From Trebouxia sp. TZW2008 (lineage: Eukaryota > Chlorophyta > Trebouxiophyceae > Trebouxiales > Trebouxiaceae): DNA of 64,000 bases. The stretch covers positions 1-64,000 of the forward strand of contig BDIU01000373.1 of the NCBI GenBank assembly GCA_002118135.1. Reading direction: 5' to 3'. A program made the translations under genes and the position numbers. The first letter of the stretch is position 1, and each line of letters opens with the position of its first letter. Under the pieces are notes generated by a model. The model ran no database searches. It worked only from the letters and a program-made list of their open reading frames with translations, and had not been told where the DNA came from. Positions 11,701 to 21,200 of the stretch are shown here, in pieces.

Positions 11701-12652
11701 TGCCAGAAAACACCATGGCATTTTAGCGGGAGGCCAAAAGCACATGCGTATGTATTTTATAATGTTGACAGAAAGTCCACTCTTGCAATTTGTCTGACGC
11801 ATCACATGTGCTCATGCAGAGCCTGCCAGGAAAGACCATGGCATCTTTGGCAGAAGGCCAAAAGCGCCGCCGTCATATCAAAATCGGCCTCGCTCACCCA
11901 ACCCAACAGCCATGCCAGGGTCTCTGAACACTCCACCCCCCTTGAAACCCACCCTGGACCCCAGCGCAAAGTCCTGGATTGAGATTGCTGTCAGTCAGCG
12001 AGGGCCACATGACACAAAGGCAGGGCACAAGGCAGATGGCAGGGGCTCAAGGCTACAGCCTCAGACACCTCCAACTCCAGGTTTGTTGCTCCTCCATGTG
12101 CTACTGCATGTATCTTGGTATAAGGGTATCTGATGGTGTCTTAACAGTTGTGTGTTTTCCACTCCATGAATAAGTGGCAAGTGCTGATGTTATGACAGCG
12201 CTCTAGAATTGGCCGCAAGCCTGGAGTTCAGTCCTAGCACCTTGGGCATCTCCATGCATGCAGCAGCAGATCACATCAAATGTGCCCCTTGGTCTTCTGA
12301 TGCGTCTATCAGCCGTCTCATATCGTTTATTGACAACAACCAGTTGTCTTGCAACATGTAGACCACCACTAGCACGCTGTGTGAAGATTGAGATCAGCCA
12401 GTCAAGTTTTCACTGATTTAAGCCCTGCTTGCAGGGAGCAGCGGGAGTGGAGTGGCACAAGTGTTGTCAGTAGAAGATGGACATGCGCAACAGGCAGGGG
12501 AATCAACAATGCATCATCGCAGCAGTGGTAGCGGTGTGGCTGGCAAGGGCAGTGATTCTCATGATGGTGGAAAGGGCAATGCTAAGAGTGGCACCAAGAC
12601 AGGTGGTATCAGCCTTTTTGGGTCCTTCAAAGCTCCAATGAAGCGGCAGTAA
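5725..12652 (+). CDS. Peptidoglycan-binding-domain (PGBD) membrane protein, function unknown
   Basis: Exons placed with confidence: to 6102, 7657-7853, 8339-8425, 8874-8954, 10393-10654, 11041-11289, 11820-12080, 12435-12652; all phases agree. The 5' end is uncertain: ATG at 5725 with exons 5725-5779 and 5971-6102 fits in phase (513 aa) but its second acceptor is weak. Exon 3 encodes a PGBD-like fold: LELQRFLGDQGYFPRL, TGYFGDLTKEALQSWQQD and GCFGPTCRQAV, the usual repeat pattern of pfam01471. After a polar linker comes one membrane helix (IGGVAFALGAVAMLGYQIWA, exon 5), then a ~330-residue tail rich in Pro, Ser, Gly and Arg and probably disordered. PGBD proteins in plants are often plastid proteins; that location is inference. 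A tRNA-Lys and a tRNA-Ser lie in the introns on either side of exon 5. Confidence 0.68.
7105..7640 (+). repeat. Array of degenerate copies of the PGBD exon head in its upstream intron
   Basis: Roughly six units of 65-90 bp. The two closest to the exon (about 7372-7440 and 7526-7605) keep a CAG acceptor, GGTGGAGATGTG and the stretch corresponding to CTGGAGTTGCAGCGCTTCTT; the 7526 unit also keeps CTACTTCCCCAGGCTGCGTG. Older units (7119-7172, 7180-7222, 7270-7320, 7330-7380) keep mostly the GAGACGCTGATCA part. The intact exon begins at 7657. Confidence 0.85.
8749..8821 (-). tRNA. tRNA-Lys (anticodon TTT)
   Basis: 73 nt, full cloverleaf on the minus strand. The acceptor stem GCCCGGA pairs with TTCGGGC (one G-U), with discriminator A. 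The D arm has GCTC/GAGC, the anticodon loop is CTTTTAA and the T loop TTCGAAC. No intron and no encoded CCA, as expected for a nuclear tRNA gene. The genomic B box GGTTCGAAC is intact. It lies antisense inside an intron of the PGBD gene, 52 nt before exon 8874-8954. Confidence 0.98.
9301..9381 (+). tRNA. tRNA-Ser (anticodon AGA)
   Basis: 81 nt, class II tRNA. The acceptor stem GTGAATA pairs with TATTCAC, with discriminator G as in eukaryotic serine tRNAs. The anticodon stem-loop is ATAGACTAGAAATCTAT, with anticodon AGA. A long variable arm follows (TGGGGAGACCCG), then the T arm with GGTTCAAGTCC. No intron. It lies in the sense orientation inside the 1.4-kb PGBD intron after exon 5. Confidence 0.97.
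9416..9635. repeat. Diverged tandem duplication in a PGBD intron
   Basis: Two ~85-bp copies (9416-9505 and 9552-9635) share AGCCAGGTCAGGCA-like and TGTGCAGACT-like blocks. Unlike most duplications here, they contain no exon sequence. Confidence 0.7.
11671..11745 (+). repeat. Duplicate of PGBD-gene exon head (exon at 11820) in the preceding intron
   Basis: The copy has CATGCAG followed by AGACTGCCAGAAAACACCAT, matching CATGCAG/AGCCTGCCAGGAAAGACCAT at the real exon start (11820), and continues to GGCCAAAAGC before diverging. An in-frame TAG in the copy would stop translation if it were spliced in. Confidence 0.85.
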
Positions 12653-13853
12653 GAGAGAAAAGTCCATGTTGTCAGGCGTCATGACAGGAGCCTCTCTGGA
12701 TGCAATCAGCCCAGGATATAATGCCAGTGGGCCAATTTTCTAGAGCAGCAAATTTTGATCTCGATTTTGGGTGGTTTACTCTGCAATTTTTTGTTTCTGC
12801 CCTCTGGACAGAAGCTTGTGATGTCTGACTGAGGCCATGCGTTACATCACACTGCATCCTGAAGCCAGTTGCATTTTTGAGAATGTGACATGAGCTTCTT
12901 TATTATGTTGGTTGCTCTTCACATCAAGCTGCTCGCCAACTGTGTACTGTGTCAACACATTGTTGCTAGCGTCGATAGGACTGTAGAGTACTACAAATCT
13001 TGCTAGATGTGATGTACAATTTTGAAGATCAGAATTGTTGCCAGTGCTTTGACGTTGAAGTTTAGCGCTCAGAGCAATGTAACATCTGCTCAGGCACATA
13101 TACACCTCAAAATAGATTGATCACGATGCATCGTTGTCTTTCAGAGGCTGTCAAGAGGGGCTCTGTCGGACATTGGCGTATTTGTGAGTTGTGCACCACG
13201 CCAGTATACCTTTGGTCGAGTCTGTTCCTTCTGCGCAGGCAAAGGCTGGTACAGAGGCAGTGGAGTGGCTGATGCTCACCCTAAGCGTTTAGCGTTGACA
13301 AAGTCTGGGGCATGTGGTGCAATCACATTGTCATCAACCTATTATTATCATGCGTCTGAAGATTTAGTCTCTGGCAGACGTATCAAGCAATGAGCAAGTC
13401 TGCTCCAGGACTTTTTTCCAACAACAAGCTGGCACATTCAGCAGGAAGTGTTGTCATGTCAAACGTCAGTTTGCAATTCACGTTCTGGGCCCTGGTCACC
13501 GTTTACTGAAATGTTTTCATTGCTGAATGAGCTTGATGCTCTGCATGTGCGCTGCAATCTGTGTGCAAGACCTATGACATCGTTACTGGCAATCGCAACT
13601 GCAGCACTTGCTGTCAAGCCCAAACCATGGCCGATACTGCTCATAATGGCACCCTGTCACTGTATACATCTGAGTCACAACATGCTCACATGTTTGCATT
13701 GTAAAGATAGATAGGCTGTGTCAAGTATCATGTGTCAAGTTCACCAGCTGGCTGGCACCTCTCAATAAACCAATACTGCACTTTATCTTCATGTTGTTTC
13801 GCCACATGAGTTTTCACTGCTCTTGACTGTTGAACAGCTTCAGAATGCGCTGG
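12653..13853. other. Intergenic region between convergent genes
   Basis: 1.2 kb between the PGBD stop and the stop of the minus-strand plastid protein. It holds both 3' UTRs. Open frames reach at most ~88 codons with no recognisable domain and no supporting splice structure. Confidence 0.5.
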
Positions 13854-15757
13854 TCAGGGCTTATCATCTGCACTAAGACCGGGAGCTGACAGCAGCCGTG
13901 CAGAGTTCAAGTGGGCTGGCGACAAAACCTGCAGGGAATATACGGTGTGCAAGTCATGCACCCAGAAAGCATGCCAGACTGTTGACCTTATCAGAGGCTT
14001 GCGCATCGGCAGATTTTCAAAGCTCATTATATACAATTGCACCCATTGCACAATGCCGACGGTAGTAATCTATGCAAGATCATAGTTGATGTCAAATGTA
14101 TCCTGTGTGAGCAGTCACAACAGATCCACACTCAAGCACTGTGCTGTACGTTGCTGAAAGCATTACGCAGTAATTGTCTTTGCAAAGTGTAAGCGACGCA
14201 GCATAGGCATCAGTATCCTGTCTGAGAATTTCAATGTACACTGTGTGAGTCCACGTATACAACAAGAGCTTCATTGACGTGCAAACAAACACACAGCAGC
14301 GTGTTGGCAGATGCTACAAAGGCAAGTCTTGAATACATTAAATTATAGTCTGCCTACCTTTGATCTGCCACCTAGAATGCTGTCCTTGAAGCTGTTGAGC
14401 TTGGACGCCGCCTGGGCTGTTGGCCCCTTGGCTTGCTGCTTCAAGTAGTCCACCGAGCGCTCAGCCTGCAGTAGCGAATCATTAAATGATTAGTATGGGG
14501 TTCATGATACTGTACTGCTCACACTTTGAGTGCCAATTGACGATGCAGTGATCAGCAAATGGCAACCTGATCAACAGCAAGCACCATTTGGGAGTCAGCA
14601 AGCACTCGAAGTGGAGTTGATCACATCGTCATGTGACAGAACTCATGATGTAGTTGGTCAGATCTCAGATGAAGGTGAAGCCGGAAGAACTACTATATAA
14701 CAGATTCCAGGCCAATTGCATGAATTATCATATGCCAGAACTCAAACTGTACTTGGTCAGACCGCTCTACGCCAGAAGAAAAGGCTGACCTGAGCTACAG
14801 GAGGAGGTAGCAGCTTCTTGAAGGGTTCAGGGAGGCTCCCCAGACTGAACACAAGGACAGCGCCTCCAATGACTAACACATAGGGACTCAGGGCCAGTGC
14901 CAGAGCAAACAAAATGACACCACTTGCAATTGCTGGATTGGCTGTAACATCTGCAGCAGTCAAGCAGGAGGTGTGATCGAGATCTGCATGTCTAGGCCAC
15001 TGTCTTTGCCCACAAAGATTGCATGCGTTCTGCCATCATGTGAAGCAAGGTGTGATGTTATGGTTTGCCAGGAAAGACCTCATAACTTTGCAGCATGCGT
15101 TTCAGCTTGTGTTTAAATCAATGCATATATCCACAGGATGCACACTGCAGCAGCACATACTGGCCAAAGCTTACATCCAAAAGCTGTGGTGGCAAATTTG
15201 TAGGAGGTGTTGGGGTTTGTGACGACCAGATACACGCCACCAGCAACTGCTGCTGGCAGCAGGATGAATCTGGTGGTGAAACGAAGCAGACGAGGCAAAA
15301 TCAGATACAGTGCCACAGCCAGCCCAAGGAGGACAAAGGGGTTGTCTACAAGGAAGCGGATCACTTGCCCCTTGTCCAGGGACAAGGCCCCGAGGAGTTG
15401 CAGGTCTGCAGCTTGCGCAGCATCTGTCGCTGTCAGAATTCCTGCTGACACAGCTAGAAACAGCAAAGCCGACTGCTGCTCGGCCGATAACCCGAAGAAC
15501 AAGCTGCTGCTGTCGCTGCTGTCATCTTGCTGGCCTTGGCGAAGGTCGACTGATTGAGGCTGCTGTCGGAGAGGCTGACCGACGACAAAATCATTCCTGA
15601 AGCTGCTGCTGAAAGGTCGAGGCTGCGTGACTGTTCTACGCTGCAATCGTGAACTGCTTTTATGCTGATGACATGTGGTTCTACTCACGAAAGGTCTGGT
15701 AGAGGAAGGCTGGCAAAGCAAAACAGCCCCTGATGTCGCAACCTGCGTTTGAGCCAT
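13854..15757 (-). CDS. Plastid-targeted multi-pass membrane protein, function unknown
   Basis: Four exons: 15757-15175, 14950-14790, 14465-14358, 13928-13854; phases agree, 308 aa. The N-terminus (1-70) is rich in Ser, Thr, Arg and Gln with few acidic residues, typical of a chloroplast transit peptide. Hydrophobic segments are at about 96-110 (ending in DAAQAADL, which resembles an AxA thylakoid-processing site), 141-156 (PFVLLGLAVALYLILP), 164-179 (RFILLPAAVAGGVYLVV) and 202-230 (exon 2). The C-terminal ~60 residues are polar and positively charged (LKQQAKGPTAQAASKLNS). I do not recognise the family; a thylakoid or envelope membrane location is inferred from the presequence and helices. The exon 2 to 3 junction (PPPVAQ/AERSVDY) is natural; exon 4 rests on splice phase and is less certain. 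Confidence 0.75.
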
Positions 15758-16340
15758 CTCCGAACAGAAGACAGCACTCCTATCTGCTGCAAGTGCGGTA
15801 GCGTCCAGACAGGGGCCGGTTCAGATCACCACGCAATCGCAGCGTGCTTGGCGTGATGGATTGACAACAGAGCGCAGTAACGCAACTTTGGCTCAGCGGG
15901 CAGCCGGCAGATGCATCAAGCGCAAGCAACGCGCATCGGCAGACCGATGAAGCAGGATGCCTCAGGATTCGCGGCAGGAAAGGGCTGCTAGGCATTGCCC
16001 TTCAGAATTTGAAGTGCAGCGCCCTGCGTTTGATTCAACTATCGAAGGGCTCATCCAGTCTAAACAATTTTGACACAGCCTCATCTTAGCATTTCCAACA
16101 CGCTGAAAATCGCAAACTTTTGAGAAATTTGCAGAGTACTTTGGCTGATAATATGCAGATGCTGCTGATGGTCCATCAGTTGTCAGGAACAGAATTATCA
16201 CAGCACCAGACCTAGATTTGTAGCTGAAATGCAGTCAGCAGAAAACAGTTCGTATGGCTCACAGTGGCTGAGACTGTCAATGCACCAGCATTTCCACTCA
16301 GAGTGTTGGTCCATGCAGAAATCAATACTGTACACTGGAG
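15758..16340. promoter_or_regulatory. Region between OGG1 3' end and the plastid-protein start
   Basis: 583 bp containing the OGG1 3' UTR and the promoter of the downstream tandem gene. No motif recognised. Confidence 0.4.
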
Positions 16341-19300
16341 TCAAGCTTCCAGGGTGCTGTGACCATTGTCCACAGCATCTTGCACGCTTTGATCTACGGC
16401 ATCTTGAGCAGCAGCAACAGCATCAGCATCAGCACTCAAGCCACGCTTGGATGCTTGTTTTCTTCTATTGCTGCGACGCACCTCTGGCTGACTACTGTTT
16501 GACGCCTGCTTCTTCTTGCCTGCTCTCTTGTCATGACTATGAGTCCCATTTTGGGCAAGCTCAGGAGTGACAACAAGATCAGGTTGTGGCATTTGTTGCG
16601 CGTCAATGCCATGCCCATTTTGTATTTGCTGAGGGCATCCATTGGTGACGTCATGGTCTTCTGGGGTCACGTGCTGCTGCTGCACATCTTTCTTGGCGCG
16701 CTTGACCCTTGCTTGACTGTCATCGAGAACACCATCTTGCATGCCATTGTCACTATCTAAGCCCCGTTTTGTAACAGCAGCGTCTTCATCTACCTTGATC
16801 CCTACTGAGTGGGTAGCTGTCAAGGCATCATATGCTGCCTTTTCACTTTCTGCCTTGCTGCCCTTTCTGGTGCGAGTACCCTTGCCTTTGGCGGCATGCC
16901 TATGACCCAGGCCTTTGACCTCTTTTTGGCTGTCACTGCTGATGAACTTGCTCTCTTCATCTCTGCTCTTCAGCTCTTGTTCCTGACCGGGGGCTGGGGC
17001 TTTGCCAGGTTTGGCCCTGCTGCCAGGCCGCAAGTGCTCAGGCAAGCGCTCTCGCTGACTCGCAAGCTCTGAGATGAACAGGGTGTTGTGAGCCCAGCCT
17101 GCCCAAGGGCCAAAGCGCTCAATGAAGGCATCTTCAACAGCTGTCATGATCTTCTTATTCATGGTCTTGCCTATATTCAGGAGAGGCGCAAGTCGTCAAG
17201 TTATGCATGAACTCAAAAGGGGTGTTGAGGGGACAGCATGAGATCTGCTTTGACACGTCGTAATGGCCCAAGAGACTACAGCAATCAACACATGCTTGCA
17301 TGCTCATCACATGAATGCAGCACAGACAGCACATGGCGCCATCCTATGGACTGTTGCAGTGATAGTGGCAACTTTGTGATGTATTGCGCGTATGGTATAT
17401 CGCGTTTAGGCACTGAGAATGTCTGACTACATTTGCATTTACAGTTGCACATGGCAATATGGCATTCTGTTGGCCGCAGTCTTGTCTATAACAATTTCCC
17501 AGATAACATGAATGCATCACAAGAATACCTTTCAGGTGAGGGGTATAGTAGCGCACAGCTAGCTGCCAGACATGTGTATCCACAGGAATTGCCTCATGCT
17601 TGTCCAAGGCAAACAGGCAGATGCATGCAGCCACCTGCAAGCGCCAGATCATAAGTCGTGCATCAGGGTTATGGTTGAGATGGCAGTTCAGGCAGCTACA
17701 GCAAGCGTCAGCACTGTTTTTGCTGAACAATGCACAAAAAGTATGCTTGATCAAAGTCAGTGAGCTGCTTGTGTTACAGACTAATGCTTTGCATATGCAT
17801 GCACCGTGGGTCAAATTCAAAGGACTTTTCCACAGCATGCTTGCATTGCAAAGTCAGACGGCACTGGCACTGCTGATGCTGAAAATGTCAAGCTCAAGTG
17901 CCTTGGCAGTCAATCACACAACTGCAAACCCAACATGGCTATAGAGGATGCAGTGATATGGCTGAACACTATCTCAGGTAGGAGATTCTTGCCTTTGGGC
18001 CAATGCCTGGCAGCTCACACAGCGCCTCGGATGCTTCCCTGTACGGCGCATCTCTGAGACTGTACAGCCACTGCTTGCCCCCACCAGGCTTAGCCAGCAA
18101 AGCTTTCACAGTACCAGTGATGAACTTGGCCCTACACACAGACCACATCTGGTGCTCTGTTGCTGCCAGCAATTTGCACCATTGTCTCTGCTATTCACAA
18201 TCTGAGCAGTATATATGCACCGCACGGCGGGCTCATTTGACTGGGATGTCTTGCAGTTGATTTTCTGTCATGACGGCATTTGCAACCAACCTGCATATTG
18301 CGCAGCAAAGAACGCTAGATAGTGCAATGACTCAACAACTGCAATCTGCGAATGACACAAAACGGCTTTAGCAAATATGTGTTTATTATAAACCACATGT
18401 AGGTACATTCAGGTACATACAATTACATTCAGCCACGTCAGGTAAAGGCCAGACGGGATGCTGATCTGCAGTCAAAACCTCCTACTATGCTTCACTAGTG
18501 ATGCAAGCATGATGCATCAATGTTGGACAGCATTTGCAGCCAAGCTGCTTCCTGTGCAGCCATGCAGACTCATGCAATGCTGCAGAACATATGAGGTGAA
18601 GGCCAGATAGGTTGCTGACCTGTAGCCAAAGCCCTCTGCCCTCAAAGCTGCCTCTGACGCTGCTGACAGCTGTTCCAAGGTTGGGAAGGAGTAAAATGCT
18701 AGATCTGGCACTACCTTCTGCTCTTCTTCAGGCGCATCACCTGCCTGCGCTCAGCAACTTCATGACACGACTGTCAAATGCTTGAAACTATAACCAAAAA
18801 GGCAAGATAACTCAGCAGTGGTGTAACTGCGATATCTGAAGAAGCATGGTATGGTTCACTACAGGTTTAGTGTTCTTTTTATTTGTTGTAGTTACGCAGA
18901 ATGGCAAGGAAAATACAGAAAATTGGAGCTTTTTCACAATTTTGTTATCTTGTCAGATCGCAAAATAGCTTCGCACGCTGGTGCGCTGCACTTATTGTAG
19001 ACATTGATGTATCAGTCACCTGTTCTGCAGCTGTTTCAGGAGCTGTTGCAACTGCCTCAGAAGCTTTGCCATCAGATGAGCTGGGAGAGCTGTGATGCAG
19101 CATGGGTGTGCCGTAGTCACGACAGAGGCGCTCCACCATGCCATGTATGCGGGAAATGTGGTTGTTGGAGGAGCAGATGAACTCGAACAGGCACTCTACA
19201 GGATCTTGCCGCAATACTCTGGCGCCTGCATGCAACTTGAAGTCATCAGTGCTACTGCTGCATAACACAAGAAGCCTTCTGCGCAGGGATTGCACTAACA

Positions 19301-20722
19301 ACTAATCTGACCTTATCCCTGCTCAAAAGCAACACCGCACCAGCACATTCATGCAAAGATTGGCTTGCAATCGCAGACTTCTCAACTCTCGACCTCCTGA
19401 GTGTCTGTGTGTTGACCGCCCTTATGTCGCAACTATTGACATTGTTGTGCTGGCATTGAGAGAGTGTGAGATGTTTGGCCAGCCAATACGTCTGACCGCG
19501 TGCAGACCACCTGATCGAATGTTCAGAAAAGCAAGGCAATCAAGACTAGACTTGGAAACCTGCATCTGATCCCTTTGACAAGATCACAAGCAAAGGTGAC
19601 AATCAGCTGTAGACATGGAAAGTAGGAATGGATTCCCATGAAGCACTTGACCTTGCTGGCCCAGTCTTGGCAGACAACTGTTGCCTGTGTTGCAGCTGCT
19701 GCGTAGCTGCAAAAGAGAAGAGGATGGTGAACAGCACAAAAGCTAGGAAGTAGGATGGGGTGGCCTATAAGGGTTTGTCCTTGCTGGCCCAGTTTTGGCA
19801 GATAACTGTTGCCTGTGTTGCCAGCAGCCAGCAGATGCAAAAGAGAGGAGGATTGTGAACAGCACCAAACCTGGAAAGTAGGAATGGATGGCTTTGAATC
19901 GTTTGTCTTTGCTGGCCCAGTCTTGGCAGAGTTCCTCCAAGCATGCTTGCAAGTTGAAGTAATTCCTCAGAACTGCCGCATCCTCATTGCTCTCAGCCCC
20001 TTGACCGTATGCGATGACCTGGTACTGCACGTCATCCTGAGTCTGCTGGACTTTCACCTGCCCAAGCAGCACCCTTGGTCACTGCTATTGGCATCTCTCG
20101 GACATCAGGCTTGCACATACAGGCTTTGAAAGTATGGTGTGTCCAAGATCATGCAAACTTGACAGTAAAGGATCCCTACTCACTGCTGTTGGCACCTCTC
20201 AGACATCAGGCTTGCACATACTGACTGTGAAATTATCATGTGACAAGATCATGCAAATCCGGCAGCACAGGTTCCCTGACCACTGCTGCTGGCATCTGAG
20301 ACATCAAATTGGAAAAGCAGGCCGTGACTTTAACGTGTTTGACATTGTAGATTTGAGCAGCACTGCCATGATATATGACATTACTGAATAGTAAAGCAAC
20401 TCACAACTCTGTTGTCCACAACACCTGTGAATTCAGCATCTCCTGTCCTCCTCCATCTGAAGGACTGGCCAGTAGGGAGCGTGAAATCTAGAGTAAGCTC
20501 AGCTGCACAGGTGCCAAGAGACTTCCAGCCCATGGCTTGCTGTGGTTGACTGCTGAGCTGATGCAGCGCTGGGTTTGCTGAAGTGGTCACAACTGCTGAT
20601 GGTACAAGCAAAGCAGGGCGATGTCTGCTGCTTGTCTGTGACCTTGTAAGGCTGCAAAGTATTGGTCTGCTGAAGGAGGCGCGGTGTACAGAATTGTGAA
20701 GTTGGCTACACCAGTGTGCCAT
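16341..20722 (-). CDS. OGG1: 8-oxoguanine DNA glycosylase/AP lyase (OGG1)
   Basis: Removes 8-oxoguanine opposite cytosine and nicks the strand by beta-elimination (base excision repair). Seven exons: 20722-20405, 20057-19871, 19225-19020, 18744-18620, 18131-17993, 17634-17529, 17170-16341; 636 aa. The N-terminal OGG domain has WKSL and [15 protein letters not shown] (about 66-95). The HhH-GPD core has [17 protein letters not shown] (exon 3), the hairpin ELPGIGPK with catalytic Lys325, and IPVDTHVW with Asp344. Residues 388-400 ([13 protein letters not shown]) are typical of the family. Two oddities: residues 1-63 form a Ser/Arg-rich extension (possible organelle presequence; Met64 could be a second start), and about 235 extra residues after the core are Lys/Gln/Asp-rich and low complexity. 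Intron 5 begins GC (AAG/GCAAGA), separating Lys325 from the next codon. Divergent from RAD4. Confidence 0.95.
18415..18480 (-). repeat. Partial duplicate of OGG1 exon 4/intron 4 boundary
   Basis: About 45 bp in intron 4 (gtaaaggccagacgggatgc and context) resembles the segment across the exon 4 donor at about 18590-18640 (gtgaaggccagataggttgc). Shorter and more diverged than other duplicates. Confidence 0.55.
19602..19820 (-). repeat. Two duplicates of OGG1 exon 2 tail with donor, in intron 2
   Basis: On the minus strand, two ~85-nt copies (about 19820-19733 and 19690-19602) of the end of exon 2 (true donor at 19870) follow the real exon downstream. Both keep the block corresponding to CAAGACTGGGCCAGCAA and a CAT(T/C)C.TAC(T)TTCC segment. 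They match exon tail plus donor, and neither has a complete exon. Confidence 0.85.
20079..20305. repeat. About three ~100-bp tandem units in OGG1 intron 1
   Basis: The block tcactgctgttggcacctct plus acatcaggcttgcacatac recurs at about 20079, 20180 and (partly) 20279, with a linked gatcatgcaaa motif. The array ends next to the exon 2 acceptor but holds no exon sequence. Confidence 0.75.
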
Positions 20723-21200
20723 GCAAGGTGATCATGCGGTGAGTGCCAGTGCTGGGAGGCGAACCGCGCTGATCTTGTGGCTGCTGCTTTCAAATGCGAT
20801 ATGTGAGGAATTTAAGCTGGAAACCTCCGCGTTGGGCAACATATGCAACATGCAGTATGGTGATCAGCTGTGTGGGTTGCATAAACGACCTGCGTTGCCG
20901 CCACTGTCAGGCAGATAAGCTTGGCCTAAGAGGTTGACTATAGTGTCTGGTGGCTAAGCCGAGACCTGTGGGTATCGCTCAGTGAACATGCTGCGTGGAT
21001 GCATGGCACAAACCATAGCATGCAAAACATGAGCTAGGAGGTGTGTTCAGCAGCGTCAGCGGCAACAGAACAATGGCAATCGCGCAGGCAGTCCCAAAGT
21101 ACGCGATGTGACTTGCATTGCTGAGCATCTTGCGTGACGTTGAGCAGCCTCGTGCGATATCACCTGCGCCGAAGCGAGCTGACTTCAGCACATAAACAGC
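20723..21200. promoter_or_regulatory. Bidirectional region between OGG1 and RAD4/XPC
   Basis: 478 bp separate the two divergent ATG codons. It probably drives a base-excision and a nucleotide-excision repair gene in opposite directions. I see no TATA box or damage-response motif that I can name with confidence. Confidence 0.55.

Noticed and set aside
12842..13105. 87-codon minus-strand frame in the 12.7-13.8 kb gap
   Set aside because: No recognisable domain, no splice partners, and composition like surrounding noncoding DNA.
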